Numbered from the stretch's first letter, positions 10,232-23,400 are shown. The stretch is 64,000 nucleotides of DNA from Gremmenia infestans (GCA_032629725.1 JAFEVB010000007.1:496001-560000); one strand, 5' to 3'. Translations and numbers: made by a program. Notes: generated from the sequence alone by a model not told the origin.

Positions 10232-11575
10232 TTATTCGCTCATACAAACTTCAATTCGAAACGAAATCACAACCCGGGCTGCATTTCGGCTTCCCCAGCT
10301 GCGGGGGAATCGTCCTGGTGGCCACCGAGACATGGTGACGAAGGCCGCACGCATACGACCGATCATGTGAGATGGAGCGCCGAAAGAAGCACGCCTGTAC
10401 TTAGCACGGTCGAACTGTTCCGCGAGTGATCCATGATCCGTTATTGGCTGCAATGTATTTCTCTGCAAGCAAGCAACCGCAACGAACGAATGAGTCTGTG
10501 TAGGCGGTACGGTAACGGTTTCTACGAACGGACTGTTCTCGTTGCCGCTGTTGTACTGTACTGTACTGACGGACTTGTACCGCCGAATGGATAGAGGTCC
10601 TTGAAAAGAAAGCCAACGATGTCCCGTCAACGAAGAGGTTGCGACGTATGTGCTTTTTATTGAGCGACGGCGTCGTACAGCAACTCGGCGGCGGCACAAG
10701 GACCCCGCTGTTGATACTGTAAATTTCTCTGAAAGTAGCAATCAGGACTTTGGAATTCGCCAGTGACTTGCTGTGGCATGGTTGCAGCGTTGGACTATCA
10801 CAGTATTATGCATTGATATTGAAGGTAGAAATCGATCCTAAAATAGAGTTCCCATTGAGACTTGGTACGGCCGTTGTTCATATTGATACTAGACACTGTA
10901 GAATTGCCGTTCCAGAAGCTATGGAGGAAGCAAAGCACCCCTTGTGCTTGATCAAAGCAATATCACGCAGGGCAGGTCCATCGCGTTGAGGCCTTCCCCA
11001 CGCACCGTTGAACCTAGTCCCATCGACCTGGTACTCTGGCTCTCCCATCCCAAGTCCAGCGGGGAGAAAAGTCCCCGGTGGATTTGAAACCGTTTGTAAC
11101 ACAGCTTGAGCATGGACGTAATCCTCAGTGTACGATTGCAGGTTCGTGTTGACAAAGATGAATTCATCGATTAATCATTTTCATCATCAACGCTGAAGCC
11201 CGCGTCCAAGTGTAGAAATCTGCATCAGATTAGTCAGTCTCTCCCAGTTCTAGAAAAAGGACTTGAAAATTATAGAATGGGGATATACAGTACTTACATG
11301 GTGGATCAAGCTTTTGAAGGACTTGCAACCACGAAGCCAGCCCCAGCGCCTGCTCCTGGGACCTCTGAGCCATCTGGTCCGATATTGTTCAGCGTACCTT
11401 GCAAGGAAATGGCAGTTTGCTTGAACACGAAGTTATCTATAGCAGTTCTAGATTTGATGTCTGGACTTGGTTCAGCAATTGCTTGAGAGGATTGATAAAT
11501 CAGAGAGACAATTGCTACAGCTAGCTATTGGGTGATGGAAATGCATGCTGGACGACAGAGAAGAGAAATGAGCAG
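10232..11575 (-). pseudogene. GH15 glucoamylase pseudogene
   Basis: Glucoamylases release glucose from starch ends. On the minus strand, fragments of one GH15 enzyme appear in order but in shifting frames. About 11483-11309 reads LNNIGPDGSEVPGAGAGF and then VVASPSK, followed by a frame break or stop. FYTWTR lies after a likely former intron near 11210. From about 11164 to 10945, after another frameshift, come YTEDYVHAQAVLQTVSNPPG and GAWGRPQRDGPALR. A junction then jumps straight to CFLHSFWNGN near 10930, followed by LQPCHSK and FREIYSINSGV. Another jump leads to AAAELLYDA near 10680, then GSLAEQFDR and FPRSWGSRNAA ending near 10260. The two deleted stretches would normally hold the catalytic acid and base glutamates. 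No starch-binding domain is visible. It cannot encode an active enzyme. Confidence 0.88.
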
Positions 11576-12291
11576 GAGAAGACGTAAAGAAATTCTCAAT
11601 ACTGCTTAGTTCTTCCAAGCAGTATATACACCATACTCAAGACTCATGCAGCCTCCAACGCACCGATTGTTGTGCGTAGTCTCCAGTCGCGATTCGTCCT
11701 TCCTCCGCAACATCAAGATCCATTCCCCCAGAGAAGCGGGGCACCAGGGGTAATTTCTAATGTACGGACACTCCTGTAACCCACAAAGTAAACATACTTG
11801 AATCCACCCACCTTGCAACACCATCTCAACTGCTATCAAGGCCGATTACTGCACAACTCGCTAATAATCCTGATGTCTAGCATTCCCCCAGCGCCAGATC
11901 CTGGAATTGCGAGGTGCGGGCTAGATGTCTTGATTGAGTACTCTACCGTAATATTATGAACCTCATATTTGTTCTCGCATGTGACATGTCACGCAATGAT
12001 ACTATACAATGTGATTGCTCTGGGTGCAAATTTTCTAATCTGATAATGCACCATGGCCTGTCCTGTTGAAGTTGGTGGTGCTGTGAAATCAAAGTTGATT
12101 AGCTGATGTGAATAATTATTAGTCATCTTATGTGGACTGTACTTAGAAACAAGTGATGTTAGCAAAGTCTATCGCGCTAATCCAAAAAGGTGAGCTTAGC
12201 TTTTCGCTCACGGCACGGCCAGAAATCCAGAAATGCCAAAAAAAAATTGACACCACCTACTACAGAAAATAGAATAAAAAGTCAAAAAGAA
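11576..12291. other. Intergenic region
   Basis: 5' flank of the dead glucoamylase gene and spacer before the tRNA gene. No coding frame is supportable. Confidence 0.5.
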
Positions 12292-12375
12292 AGCCTTCTA
12301 CCTGGTTCGAACAAGTGACCTGAAGATATTTAGACGGTACTGCAATCTTCCGCTCTACCACTGAGCTAAAAAGGC
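12292..12375 (-). tRNA. tRNA-Cys (GCA) with a 12-nt intron
   Basis: Read on the minus strand, an 84-nt cloverleaf is visible. The acceptor stem GCCTTTT pairs with AGAAGGC (one T-G pair), and the discriminator is T. The D arm is GCTC AGTGGTA GAGC. The anticodon stem GAAGA/TCTTC encloses TTGCAG, then a 12-nt insertion TACCGTCTAAAT, then A. The T arm is ACTTG TTCGAAC CAGGT. The anticodon GCA reads cysteine codons. The insertion sits right after position 37, the usual site of nuclear tRNA introns removed by the Sen endonuclease. Mature length would be 72 nt plus CCA. The T-rich DNA expected downstream of the 3' end (TTTCTTTTTGACTTTTTATTC) would serve as a Pol III terminator. Confidence 0.93.
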
Positions 12376-12722
12376 GATGTTTTTATGTTGTACCGTTGAG
12401 CCAAAGGAGCTCGGTTTTGATTAAGCTTTTTCTATTTTAATATATACGAGTATCAAGCACATTCTACTAAATAGAGTTAGAATAACGACACTTTTGCATC
12501 AGGTAACTAAAATGCTAAGCATAATCCTTAAATAAGCAGCCTACTATATCAGTATTCTAGAAATAACTACAAACGTGAGAAAACGAGGATCGACTGGATA
12601 TCACTTCGAATTACATCGAAAACAACTACCCAGAACCCTTTCTATTTTTGTATAGTAGAGTATAAAAGACAATTTCAGCACCACTTTTGGTTTATTCTAA
12701 CACATCTGCTCCTAACTTTTTC
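12376..12722. other. AT-rich spacer
   Basis: Between the tRNA gene and the end of the membrane-protein gene. No gene or repeat recognised. Confidence 0.5.
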
Positions 12723-14093
12723 TTACACTATCGATCGAGCTGATTCCGAGATCTCAATCTCTGTCTCTATTCGAATCTCGTGCGACTCCGCCGATTTGCT
12801 ATCAAACTTCTGATAACCTCGACCTCCAACGGCAATGGCTTCGGAATTGGCGTGCATGCGACTGCCGTCCGAGGAATCCCCCTGGGTCCAATAATCACTT
12901 TTCGGATCCGAATCTGCGGTGATTCCCTTTTTGCTCTTCGAAGAAAGATTCATCATCGCTGTGCCCTGCGGCTGGCTGCGGGACCTGGAACCCGATGTTT
13001 GCCTATAGTTGCGGGCGCGGAATTGTTTGGGAAGAATTAACTCTGCTACAGGCCGCAGGGTAGGGAGGCAGGCGCTGATGACGGCGACCGAAGGCTCGAT
13101 CGAGCACCAGATGACTGAATTGCTGAATGCCCCTATAGTGCCTTATGTTAGAGATTCCCAAGAAAGGAGAGTGAATGAAAAAGCCAGATGGAGCATTGCA
13201 GGAGAATAAGGAACGTACACATAAAATCCGGATTCGCGACTTGATGAAGCTGTGTGAGGCGTGCAATACTGGCAGCAATAACACAGCTGCCAGTGAGAAA
13301 CACACCTGTAAGCGCAATCTTCTCACTACGTGTTGTTTGAAGTCGCCAGACAAAGGGCATAGGAAGAACGAGAATGGCGACATCAGTAAGGATATTTGGA
13401 ATCGCATTTCCAATGTAAAAGCGCTCCGACACAATGCATTTCGATCCGGGAGCATGTGTCCAATAAGCCGAGATGGGCGTACAAGAGAAGATTCCCACCA
13501 AGGTCGTTGCAATGAGCCACATTATGACTATTGCTCCGAGAATGTTTATTGCAAGCAAAGAGGACCGTACGGGAAAAAGGCGTCTATAGAAGCACAAAAT
13601 GGAAAGCTTCGTGGCCGCGATGGATCCAAAGTATATAATCACATAAACGTATGCGGACTAGAGGAGAATGAGCAACTGGTGACCTAAAGAATGGCAAACG
13701 AACTTTGAAAAAATTTATGATATCAGTCTCTGAAGCAACTTCGGTATGTCGTCCAACGCCGATCGATATCACTACAGGCGTGTAAGTAAAGAACTTGAGA
13801 CTATTTCGGGATTCGGGAAAAGTTACTGTAGACAGAAACAATAAAACATCCCCAGGAGATAATCTGTCAAGCCAAGCTATTAGTTGAATGCTCTGCCACA
13901 CAGTTTTCAAGATATTGCAATATCTTACCAGTCCAATAACAACTAGGCAGTCATCCCATTGTAAATTCGCTCCCCGGAGTCTTCTTGATACAAAGCGAAG
14001 TGCGACTGACACATTGGCCAAAATGGTGAGAGGAATAATTGCTGCTAATAGTTCCTGTCGACGGTCGGCGGCCAAGTTGACAGTATCCCCCAT
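12723..14093 (-). CDS. PTH11-like rhodopsin-fold integral membrane protein
   Basis: Five exons on the minus strand: 13929-14093, 13827-13863 (37 nt), 13704-13771, 13219-13657 and 12723-13141, giving 375 residues. The frame is open to a GTG at 14096, but the first ATG is at 14093. The product matches the large fungal family of seven-helix proteins with an extracellular N-terminus, a WDD motif after the first helix (LQWDDCLVVIGL), IISWGCFIVSVY in helix 2, TKLSILCFYRRLF in helix 3, and the late signature CSIEPSVAVISACLPTLRP. The soluble C-terminal tail of about 110 residues is Ser-rich and charged. Relatives include Pth11, a surface-sensing receptor-like protein of rice blast fungus, but most members have no known ligand. 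All four introns have GT..AG ends and keep phase. Confidence 0.88.
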
Positions 14094-16267
14094 CACGGTT
14101 GATATCTGTCAGCATGTATCGTTTGAAAAGCATGAAGTTAAAATAATACACAAAGAGCCAAAGATCTGACAGACATATCGAATCATTCAAGTGGCGTTCT
14201 TTGCATACTAGTACAAAGGAGGCGTACTACTAAGGTTTTCATTTGTATTATTTTCGCTTACTGTATGCACCATGGAATAGAGGCATTATAGTAGTCTAGC
14301 CAGCTATAGCAAGTGGACAAGCGAGGACGAATTTTGAAGATAATCTCCTATGGATCACCATATCAAACCGCCTCTTCACTTGCTACGAACAGTTTTAAGC
14401 GATGTTATACTGTACTGTATCAGGTAACTTTAGTGGTGAGATTCTATTGTAGTATTGTATCTCTATGAGGCACATCGTTTCCGGTTATGCTGATCATAGC
14501 CATAAGGATATATACACCCCAGCTATCCGTGTACAGCGAGGACAGGTCTGATGGGGCAAAGCTTGCATAGTACTGTGGTACCAGGGATTATGGCCGGAGT
14601 AAAGTTCTATTTTGGTGATTATTGTATGCGTAGTGAGACTGCAGCCAATCTAGACGTCGATGACGGGAGACCTACAGAGTTATCCCCTGTTGACACAACG
14701 GTTCGGCTATACGAAGTACTGTAACTCCCTTTAGTCACCGTCCGGGTAGAGATCCGTACGGGGCCTAGGGTTTTAGGAAGGAAAATCCCATGTTTTCTCG
14801 GATGCAGTCCCTGGAGAAGGATGCAGTCCCCGTTTTTAAGTTAAAGCTTTCTATGTTCCGTCTGGGGAAGCATTCTAGGCCTTGAAAAGCACGATCCAGG
14901 CGTCAGGTGCCAGTGGTCAGGTTTATACTCTATATAATACAGCGTTCTTAACTTGTCAATCGCAGACCATCAGCAGTGTGTAGTTGTTGGAATCACTTCC
15001 AAGCCGTTGCCGTTTCGTTAATATCTGGGCCATTTAGTATAATGTTTAATGAAACGAAATAGACCATATTATGAAGAATCTCTTTCCGGAGGTGGACTGA
15101 CGTTTTGTTTGGTTCCTTGGGGGTTGCATGCGAGGCAGTCGAACGTTAGTGGATTTTTGCTATTCCTTGTCCGACAACCTAGGGCTACTTGTTGGAGGTT
15201 CCAATTAAAAAGTTTGCCTTTAAGATTGCTTTAGCCGTTGCCGTTTACTAGTACAGTGGTATACTGGGGTGGAGGTACTAATTTATACTCCGCTTGCATA
15301 GTCTGCGAAATTCTATCCATGCTAAACAGTGTCTGCCGCCATGGTATCCAATACACTTTGTTGTCCACTACTAAGCGAGTGAGTTGACACTAGTATGATG
15401 GATTGCACCATACGATTTGTGCTACAAAAGTCACGTCAGCCTTTCTCTTGCTACTTTTATCAGGGTGCAGAAGATTGTCAGAGCGAACTTGGTACCCCTG
15501 GTTTCTCCAGGGCATGGCGCTAGTAGAGCTAGGGCCATGTCTCGTCCCGAATTAGGGGGGGTCCTGCGCCGGCTATTATGGGGAATAAAAACAAGGGGTT
15601 CCCCGGGCTATCACCTCGAGAAAAGGTGGCGGAATGAGTTTGCGGTAGTTTTAGGTACACGCGCAAGTTTTGTGATATTTTTCAGTATATACGAATCCCG
15701 AGCGCCACCTCTTACTGGACCTGATAGCCCGGGGCCAACCCAGAAGCCAGCCGGAATACATGCTCCGTACAGGGATATATCTTAGATAAACTTCTTACGC
15801 GGAGCTAAGGCGGCTCGACCAACATTCGGGGTACAACGTTTTCAGACAGCCATCTAAAACAATAACCTCGGTCAGCACTTTGCTTGTGAGGTCGCATCCT
15901 GCCGCTTTCGTCCCATCATCCGCGGAGCGGTGAGTCAGTTCCAGATTATGGCTCTCACGCTGGCGCAAGCAATTGTGGGTGCACTCGTAATTGTACTACT
16001 ACCTCGGCCATCTTCACGTCCGTAAGCAGCAGCCATGATGGTAGTTTTTATACTTCATAGTCTACCCTTTGGCAAGCTTTTCACAAATCAAACTACTTGC
16101 AAGTCAAGTAAACAGCAGAGAGAGGAGACAGGTACTGTGGGGTTCTCAGCAAGATGCTTTGCATAGCACTTAGGAAGCCCAACGCAAGCTTATAAGATGC
16201 TACAAGACTATATTGGCACTCTCATCCCACACTATTACTATTCGAATCCATGTAGTGTAAGCTCTAG
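14094..16267. other. Gene-free region of about 2.2 kb
   Basis: No gene is supportable. A perfect 13-bp inverted repeat (CCCCGGGCTATCA at 15601-15613, TGATAGCCCGGGG at 15722-15734) brackets about 108 bp. A 14-bp direct repeat AGCCGTTGCCGTTT occurs at 15002 and 15233. The 122-codon frame at 15417-15785 spans the inverted repeat and has no family resemblance. Confidence 0.5.
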
Positions 16268-17856
16268 CTACACAGAATTCCATGTAACGCCTTTGGTCTT
16301 CAAAAATTCATTCATTCCAATGTCTCCGTTGAACCTTCCAAAACCACTTGACTTTACCCCACCATGCGGCACATTTGGGTCGTCGAAGATGGTCATCTTG
16401 TTGATGTGTATTGCTCTATAAGTCTGTCAGTTCTACATTGCCATTTAGATTGGAAAATTGTCTTACCCAGATTCGATATTTCTAGCAACCCGCAGAGCAG
16501 TTTCCAGGTTTTGTGTAAATACTGACGATGAGAGACCATATTCTGTATCGTTGGCAACCTTAATAGCCTCTTCTTCATTCTCAACTACAATGAACGATAC
16601 CACTGGGCCGAATGTTTCCTGGTAATATATATCCATGCCGCTATTAACACCTTCCAGGACGATTGGGCGAATGTGTGTCAAGGAACCCTCCTGTGCATCT
16701 ATACTCCCATATAACAACTTTGCACCTTTACTTAATGCATCGTCAACGAGCGTGCGAGTCCTGGCAGCTCCGGCTGAAGAAATTAAAACAGGAGCTGGTC
16801 CATCAGCTGGAAAGACTTGTCCAATGGTCGCTAAGAGTGCCGTGGAGAACGCCGGAGCAATAGCCTTGTGAACAATTATTCTCTCCGTGGACATACACAC
16901 CTGGCCGGCCTGATCGAAAATTATTCGTTGTCAATAAAAGAAAGATTGAGCATGACTTACATTTACGAAAGATCCGAGAGCGCACTGAAATGCAGCATTC
17001 TGAAGTTCAGCATCATCCAGAATAATGGCGCTTGCTTTTCCTCCAAGCTCGAGAATACATGGCTTGAGGTTTTTCCCACATAGACTTGCTATAATACTCC
17101 CCACCTTGGAACTGCCTGTGAAACTGATCTTCCGAATAGCCTCATGCTCGACAATGACCTTAGTGAGCTCAGCAGCGTCTTGTTGGCGGCATATCAAGAA
17201 ATTGAGAACTCCATCAGGAAGACCGGCTTCTTGGAAAACAGAAGCAATGAACCAGAAGCTGCGGGGAGAAAGCTCAGAGCCTTTCATAACAACCGTGTTC
17301 CCAGTTGCAAGAGCAAAGATTATGGCTCTGATACCAAGATAGTATGGGGCGTTCCTGTATCCGAGAAGATTTAGTAGTGTAGAAAAATAGGAGCATAGAG
17401 GTTGACCAACCATGGTGCAATGGCAAGCACTACCCCGTAGGGTTCTTTGTAAACGATTGCGTGTGCATTGTCGTCTCTCATTGTAGGAACAATAGAAGTG
17501 ATCGTCGCAATTCTTCCAGCAACGTCCCGAATCAATCCCGTTCCTGCTGGTGCCGTAACAACATCGGCCCAGATATCAGGACAGCCACTCTCAGACTTCA
17601 CAATGCCCGAAAGCTCCACCGCCTTCTCATCAAATATATCAGCTGCTGCGAGCAGGATATTTCGTTTTACAATTGCATTTGTTTTGGACCAGTTCGGAAA
17701 CGCTGCTTTGGCGGCATTGATAGCTTCATTGACTTCCTTGGCCGAGGCTGCAGAACTGTGCCATAGCAGTTTTCCACTTGTCGGGTCTGAGATATCGAGC
17801 TTGAGGTCTGTGTGAACTTCAAGCCCGTTAATGACGAGAGGAACTGTATAAGTCAT
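16268..17856 (-). CDS. NAD(P)-dependent aldehyde dehydrogenase
   Basis: Four exons: 17411-17856, 16961-17354, 16467-16909 and 16268-16415, giving 476 residues, normal for the ALDH superfamily. It oxidises an aldehyde to its acid. The general base lies in CILELGGKASAI (Glu near 251) and the nucleophile in AGQVCMS (Cys near 285). The coenzyme site IRKISFTGSSKVGSII, the ETFGPVVSFIVVENEEEAIK segment and the C-terminal KSSGFGRFNG are all present. The first intron has a less common GTTGGT donor but an ACTACTAAAT branch site; the others have GTAAGT and GTAAGA donors. Overall the sequence resembles fungal salicylaldehyde or vanillin dehydrogenase-like enzymes acting on small aromatic aldehydes. That substrate assignment is an inference. 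No neighbouring pathway gene supports it. Confidence 0.92.
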
Positions 17857-18523
17857 TCTGGATTGTCACAATGGCGGATGCAGGAGTAGTACAAAGTCAA
17901 TGATCAGATGTTAGCGGCCTTGATGTTGAAGATCAGGTACTGATTGAATTGGGGAATATTTTGAAAGGGGTCTCTGGAAGAGCGCAAGACGAGCGTTTTT
18001 GTGATACTTGGGAACAAGGATACACGAAAATATATTCTGCTGGTATTTGTCACATAATCTGCAATCAAAGGATGAATAGATTATAACATGGCTAAAGCAA
18101 GGTATTAATTGGCTGAAGAGATCCTTGGGCGTCGGACAAACAAACACTCAATCAAGATCCATATAATCCAATAAGATAATGCAAGGTACAGTAGAATTGG
18201 ATATGACTAGGAAAATGGTAATGAAATGTATTTAGTGGCCGAATGAACCCCTGTACTAAATATGTAATTTGTGCCTTATCTGGACATTAGGCTACGAAGA
18301 AACTCTTTATGCACTGGAATAAGGTTACTTCCAGCTACTAGAATCCATACAGGCCCCGTACTTAATAAAAGCACAGTCCGTATATTGTGAAAAAATGTAG
18401 TACAATACCCTGTAGATGTTTATGCGGGAGGTGGGGGAGGTACAGGACTAGTAGTTTCGGACTAGTATTATGCCTCACGGGCCATGGCTGCTTTTAAATT
18501 GGAGCTCTGAAAATCGATCATAA

Positions 18524-18650
18524 CCGTCTATAAATATTCGAATATGATTCGAATAATTTATAGAACTATAAATCAAATTCTAGTATCTTCTATAATCTTA
18601 TTCATAGACGTTCGATTCCAATATACTATGATTGCAATTTTTATAGACGG
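18524..18650. mobile_element. Possible MITE-like inverted-repeat element
   Basis: An AT-rich 127-bp segment is bounded by perfect 11-bp inverted repeats, CCGTCTATAAA at 18524-18534 and TTTATAGACGG at 18640-18650. The interior has ATTCGAATATGATTCGAAT, itself near-palindromic. I see no clear target-site duplication in the flanks and no second copy in this window, so it could also be a chance hairpin. Confidence 0.35.
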
Positions 18651-20126
18651 GAGGTAATTAACAACTATCGGCAGGGGGAGCAAAAGCCCCACATATATGC
18701 CGTGAGGCCTACAGTACCAGCCAGAACCCAGGGTTCGGGTAATAGACGATCGATTCTAAACCTGATTTCTGTAGAATGAACCCCTTAGAGTTTCCGAATC
18801 TCAAGGATACTATGGGCGTTCCGAATTACCGGTTGGTTCCTGCCGTCTCGAGGGCTTAGGCCGATGTGGGAAGGGCTCTCGGGCAAATCTACAGAAGGGG
18901 ATTTATTGCTGCAGATATACTCTATACTCCGTATACGAGCAACTTCTTTGCTGCCGTTAAAAAAGGATGACTTTCGTGCCCCTGCTCGAAGTGCCAAAGT
19001 GGAACTTCTCGCTCTAGCTGAAAAAGCTACTGTAGGCCCTTAGATGCAATGGATTGTGAAATGCAGTGTACCCACAACTTGCCTGCATCTATGCATCTAT
19101 CAGTACTATTTTGAACCGAGACAAGGTAGTTCCCGATCCTACCAGTGTCATTAAGCCCCCCACCTATACCTCTGTACTTTGAAGCAGACATACGTATTGG
19201 AGGTCTATGAGTAAAAGAATATCATTCACTCTTTACAGCACCCTCAGCGATCTCTCTAACAGCTTAGGATCTACCAGTACTACAAGATCGGCCATAGATC
19301 GATTTGCTTATCTCCTCAGATCTTCAATCGTATACTCCGTAGCCGTGCGCCGCCCCACGTTTTGATACCAGATCATAGACTCGCAATGCGGGAGCGCTCA
19401 CACGCACCTGCTTCCTACATTCTTAGTATATAGTCTATTGCTTATTGTTGTTTCTAGGCTGTGTAGGCAATGCTTCTAGCTATAGATTTAGGGTGAAATG
19501 CTTGAATTGACTGCAGTTCTACAGGGGGAAGTACGCTGTATATATAGGCCCTCCAGGCTATGCAGCTCCTAAGCGCTCCTTCCAACACTTATTGTCTGTT
19601 ATATACTGTTATTATCTATTATATGTTATATATCGTGCACCATCTATTGTCTGCTGTATTAAAATATAATATACAATAGAGGAGATATCTTTCACGCTTA
19701 GCAGTCTGGTAGCATTTTCACCGTAAATATTATCAGTTTCCTGTCGGCATTTATAAAACTTTCCTTTGAATCATATATCGAGATCTAGTACCACGCTTGG
19801 TACTTTAAGAAGGTTCAGCTATACTATGCTTAATTATGTTCTTATTAGTAGGCTCCTATAACCACTTGAACACGTGATAATAACACTAGACGACTGCTTC
19901 CTATTCCCATCGCGCTCTCTCTAAAACTAAAGGAAACGTTTCATTATAGGTAAGCCTCTTGGGCTATCTGGTAATCTAAGCGTCCATAGAAACCCCCAAT
20001 CCTTCTTCCTGTCTACAGGCTTCACCATCTCATATGAAACGTACAGAGACAGAAATGCAGATATAGTTAATAGCTGGATCTTAAACCACGCAAGGATATT
20101 GCAGCAAGAATAAGGCGTACTAGCAG

Positions 20127-20407
20127 TTGAACTTCGCCAGAAACGATCTGATTCTCCAGATGCATGCATGGATAGAATCACAAGCGAAGGAAAATAATAT
20201 CGGTATAGAATGGAATGGTCCCAGAATGATAGCCCAAAGCAGATGCATCTGCTTGACTTACAAGATTTCAAAAAATATAGTCTCCATTTCTCAGACCGTA
20301 AGCCGACGCAGATCACTTACATTTTTGAGACAGAGAGTATAGTGAAGAAGTTCAAGACTATTGAGAAGCATTTGGGCAAGTTGTTACCTAAAAGGAAGAT
20401 ACGCTAG
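20127..20407 (+). pseudogene. Decayed coding-like patch, family unknown
   Basis: Two overlapping plus frames here (from ATG 20127 and ATG 20210) contain protein-like stretches such as MHAWIESQAKENNIGIEWNG and then, in the other frame, QITYIFETESIVKKFKTIEK. The change of frame with continuing protein-like composition suggests an old coding sequence with a frameshift. Downstream DNA to about 20800 has many stops. I do not recognise the family. Confidence 0.25.
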
Positions 20408-23400
20408 CGGGGTTTAAACCTACTCGTACTAATGATGATTATCTGGAATATGAAAGTTCCTAGCTGAACAGATAAAGAAATACAAGGCTGTTAAAGGAAT
20501 GTTGTAACTTGGTGTCTTAAAGAGGAAGGAGGATTCTGCTGAGCTTAAGGCAAGTCATACCATGATGTAGATTTTTGAACATCTAGTTAAAAGTGATGAC
20601 TATGTAGGTTGGTGGCAGGACAGATCATCAAGCAAGACGACAATGTTCGCAAATTTGGAATCATCGTTATTTATGTTATAGGAATAATGAAGGATGCAAA
20701 CCACCTCACTATTAGAAACTTTGTACGTCTGCTAGGTTCTTTGTCCTTCAAGGATGAAGGAATACTGATTCACTTGCAGTAAAGGGTCATTTAAGGGGGC
20801 ATTGCATCCCATGATCATAATAGCTGTACACAAATGGGTGGCAAAGGAGGCAGCGGAGGAGGCAATATGACAGAAGTACGGGAAGTCAGTGAAGGAGGTA
20901 GGGAGTCAGGCACATTTCCATATTGTCAACTGGATTGCATACATTTAAAGTAAATATATTGTAATAATTAAAGGCATAACTTGATGGCTATTGTCCAACC
21001 GGGGATATAAAGGAAATTCCATGGAACACACTCACTTGACTTTCCCTAGTAGCTAGCGCCGTTTTACATGGTCTTCGACTCGTACAGGATGTTAATGGAA
21101 TCATTGTCATCATCATCATGAATATTGTATCGCTATTATTACATTTCAACAGAGTCTTGAAATCCAGACGATGCCTGTTTATTCGGGCCAAGAGAAAACA
21201 GTACAGAGTAAAATGTGTCGGATGTGATTTCTGAGATCGAAAAGATTTTCTCTTGATTAGGCGCTATATCGAATGGAATTTGATAGTGGACGTCGACAAG
21301 GTTTGGAAATCGACGGAAATGCACCCACCTCGTCTCCCGAGCAATGCAAAAGAAAGAAAGGGGGAAGGAGACGCTAGAGGCCTAAGACTTCATTCATTTG
21401 GTATGACAGCCTATTTATTCGAAGAGAGAATTCATCTGATACTCAATGAATATAAGCAACAATGGACAGCAGAAGAAATCCTAATAGTGCCTATAACTAA
21501 AAGGCATCTTCGCACCCAGAGAGATACCAGAACTTGGCTTCGAAACGGTTCAACATGAAAGCTTATAGGGAGAAAAAGAGACATAGAAAGACAATTCGAG
21601 AACGTGGACGAGCTATAACGACAACTGGTATCTATGGTCGATTATGTGGAATAAAAATGCTGCTTCAGTATGGGCTAAAAGTAAATCGACAGATTTCAAT
21701 TTCTTTCGTAAGGTGAAAGAAAATATCAAAAGGCGGGTCCTCAAAGCTCAAAAAGAGCGCGGGCAATTTACAATTCCCAAAATCTCTGCCTCTCCCTTCG
21801 GGTATCTCGAAATCCCGCTTTGAGTCGATTCCAAAGACTCATTTCTCGGCTTTCCTAATCCAGACGTGAAAACCTAAAATCTGGCCCCCAAAACTGCAGA
21901 AGCGCTACCGAGCTGCAAAACATCTCGTACTCGCACTTGTTCGTACTTCGGAAAAGAGTTTCCATTATTGCCCGAAGCGAGGTGGACGTCAGAAAGGAAA
22001 CTTCCCAAGATTCCCAACTGGCGTTGCGAGCGAGTACGAGTTTCCACGGACCCTGACCTTCCCCATGCCCGGCACCCACTAATTTCGCGCCCAGCGGAAG
22101 GATAATTCACATCAGGGAGAACAAAAGCGGCTATTCCCGAGTAGCCAGAAGTTCATGGATGCTTCCGGGGTTTGGGATAAATATATTAGAAGAAAGGGAT
22201 CCCTGGTCCGCGTAATGGATTTCTCAAGAATCAAGAAGGAGCAGAGTCTATAGCCGTTTCAAAACTCAAAAGCAGCCCACTTACTCGACAAGTTTACACC
22301 TGTGACTTGTCACTCCACTTTCGGCACTTGCCCTGTGTGTCCAAACGGAAGATGTGCACATCACAGCGCATACTGGTACGTGCGGGCCGGAGCGTGTCCT
22401 TGGGGACGAATGACGGCTGGAAATATTGACTTGGGGGGAATAATGGGAAATCTCGAGATCCCGACCCGAATACATGGATGAGTACTATAGGTAGCGACGT
22501 GCGTGCCCCGTGAGTTTACAAAGTAGAGAAAGGAAATCCAAATAAGACGGTGAATTATAAAAGAACTGGAAACGAGTCTGGCAGGAAAAGGGCAGCAAGA
22601 TACGGCGTACTGGAGTCCATTTTACATATCAACCCACCGCATCCCCCAAATCCGGCCGTTTGGAAGGGGGACGGGCACAGTGACCCAAAATATCATCTTC
22701 TCCGAGTATTGGAGGGTGCAAGGATTAACTTGGCTGGGATGTATGATAGGTGCGGGATGCGTTCCGTGCGTTGAAGAACCGAGAAGCTCATGGATCCTGT
22801 ACCTGTACAGTAGGGAAATAATTTCCGCTATCGTAGTATCGATAGTGGAATGAGATCTTAATCTTAGATGCTTGAAATTGATTGTAAGTGAGGCGATATG
22901 AAACATTTCCCCAAAGAGTTACTTCGAAGTAAGACGAAGACGAGGACGAGAGCAAACCTTTAGTGCCACGAGATATCGGCAGGGGAGGCATCGTTTAAGT
23001 ACACACAGTATGCTCCTAAGTGATGGTTAGCAGAAAGAAGGAAAACCACAGGAAGATCTGCTGCAAGCTCCTGTTCCAACATAGCGGTTCATGGAGTGGG
23101 ATCCAAAAGAAAAGAAAGTCCACCCAGGGAACGGGGACAAACTGTGATTCTTTGGATCAATAAGCGGTGAAGATTGAGGCTGATAAGCTACCAGCCGCTG
23201 GGGAAAAAGTACTCCGTAAAGCGAATCTCCGTATGTGCAGAAGAGAGGACTTCCACCAGCCTCATCGTTACGCTTTCTTCTAACCGGTGGCAGCTACATG
23301 TGACTGAGCGACGATGATGAAGGGTTTCGTGGCTGCATCAGGATGCAGAAGGACGACAACAAGTGCGCCGTGATACCAGTAACTGCATCGTAACCTGTTC

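Noticed and set aside
14093..14096. Start of the PTH11-like gene one codon upstream
   Set aside because: That codon is GTG; the first ATG is at 14093.
15601..15734. Perfect 13-bp inverted repeat as a transposon
   Set aside because: GC-rich hairpin with no target duplication and no second copy in the window; too little to call an element.
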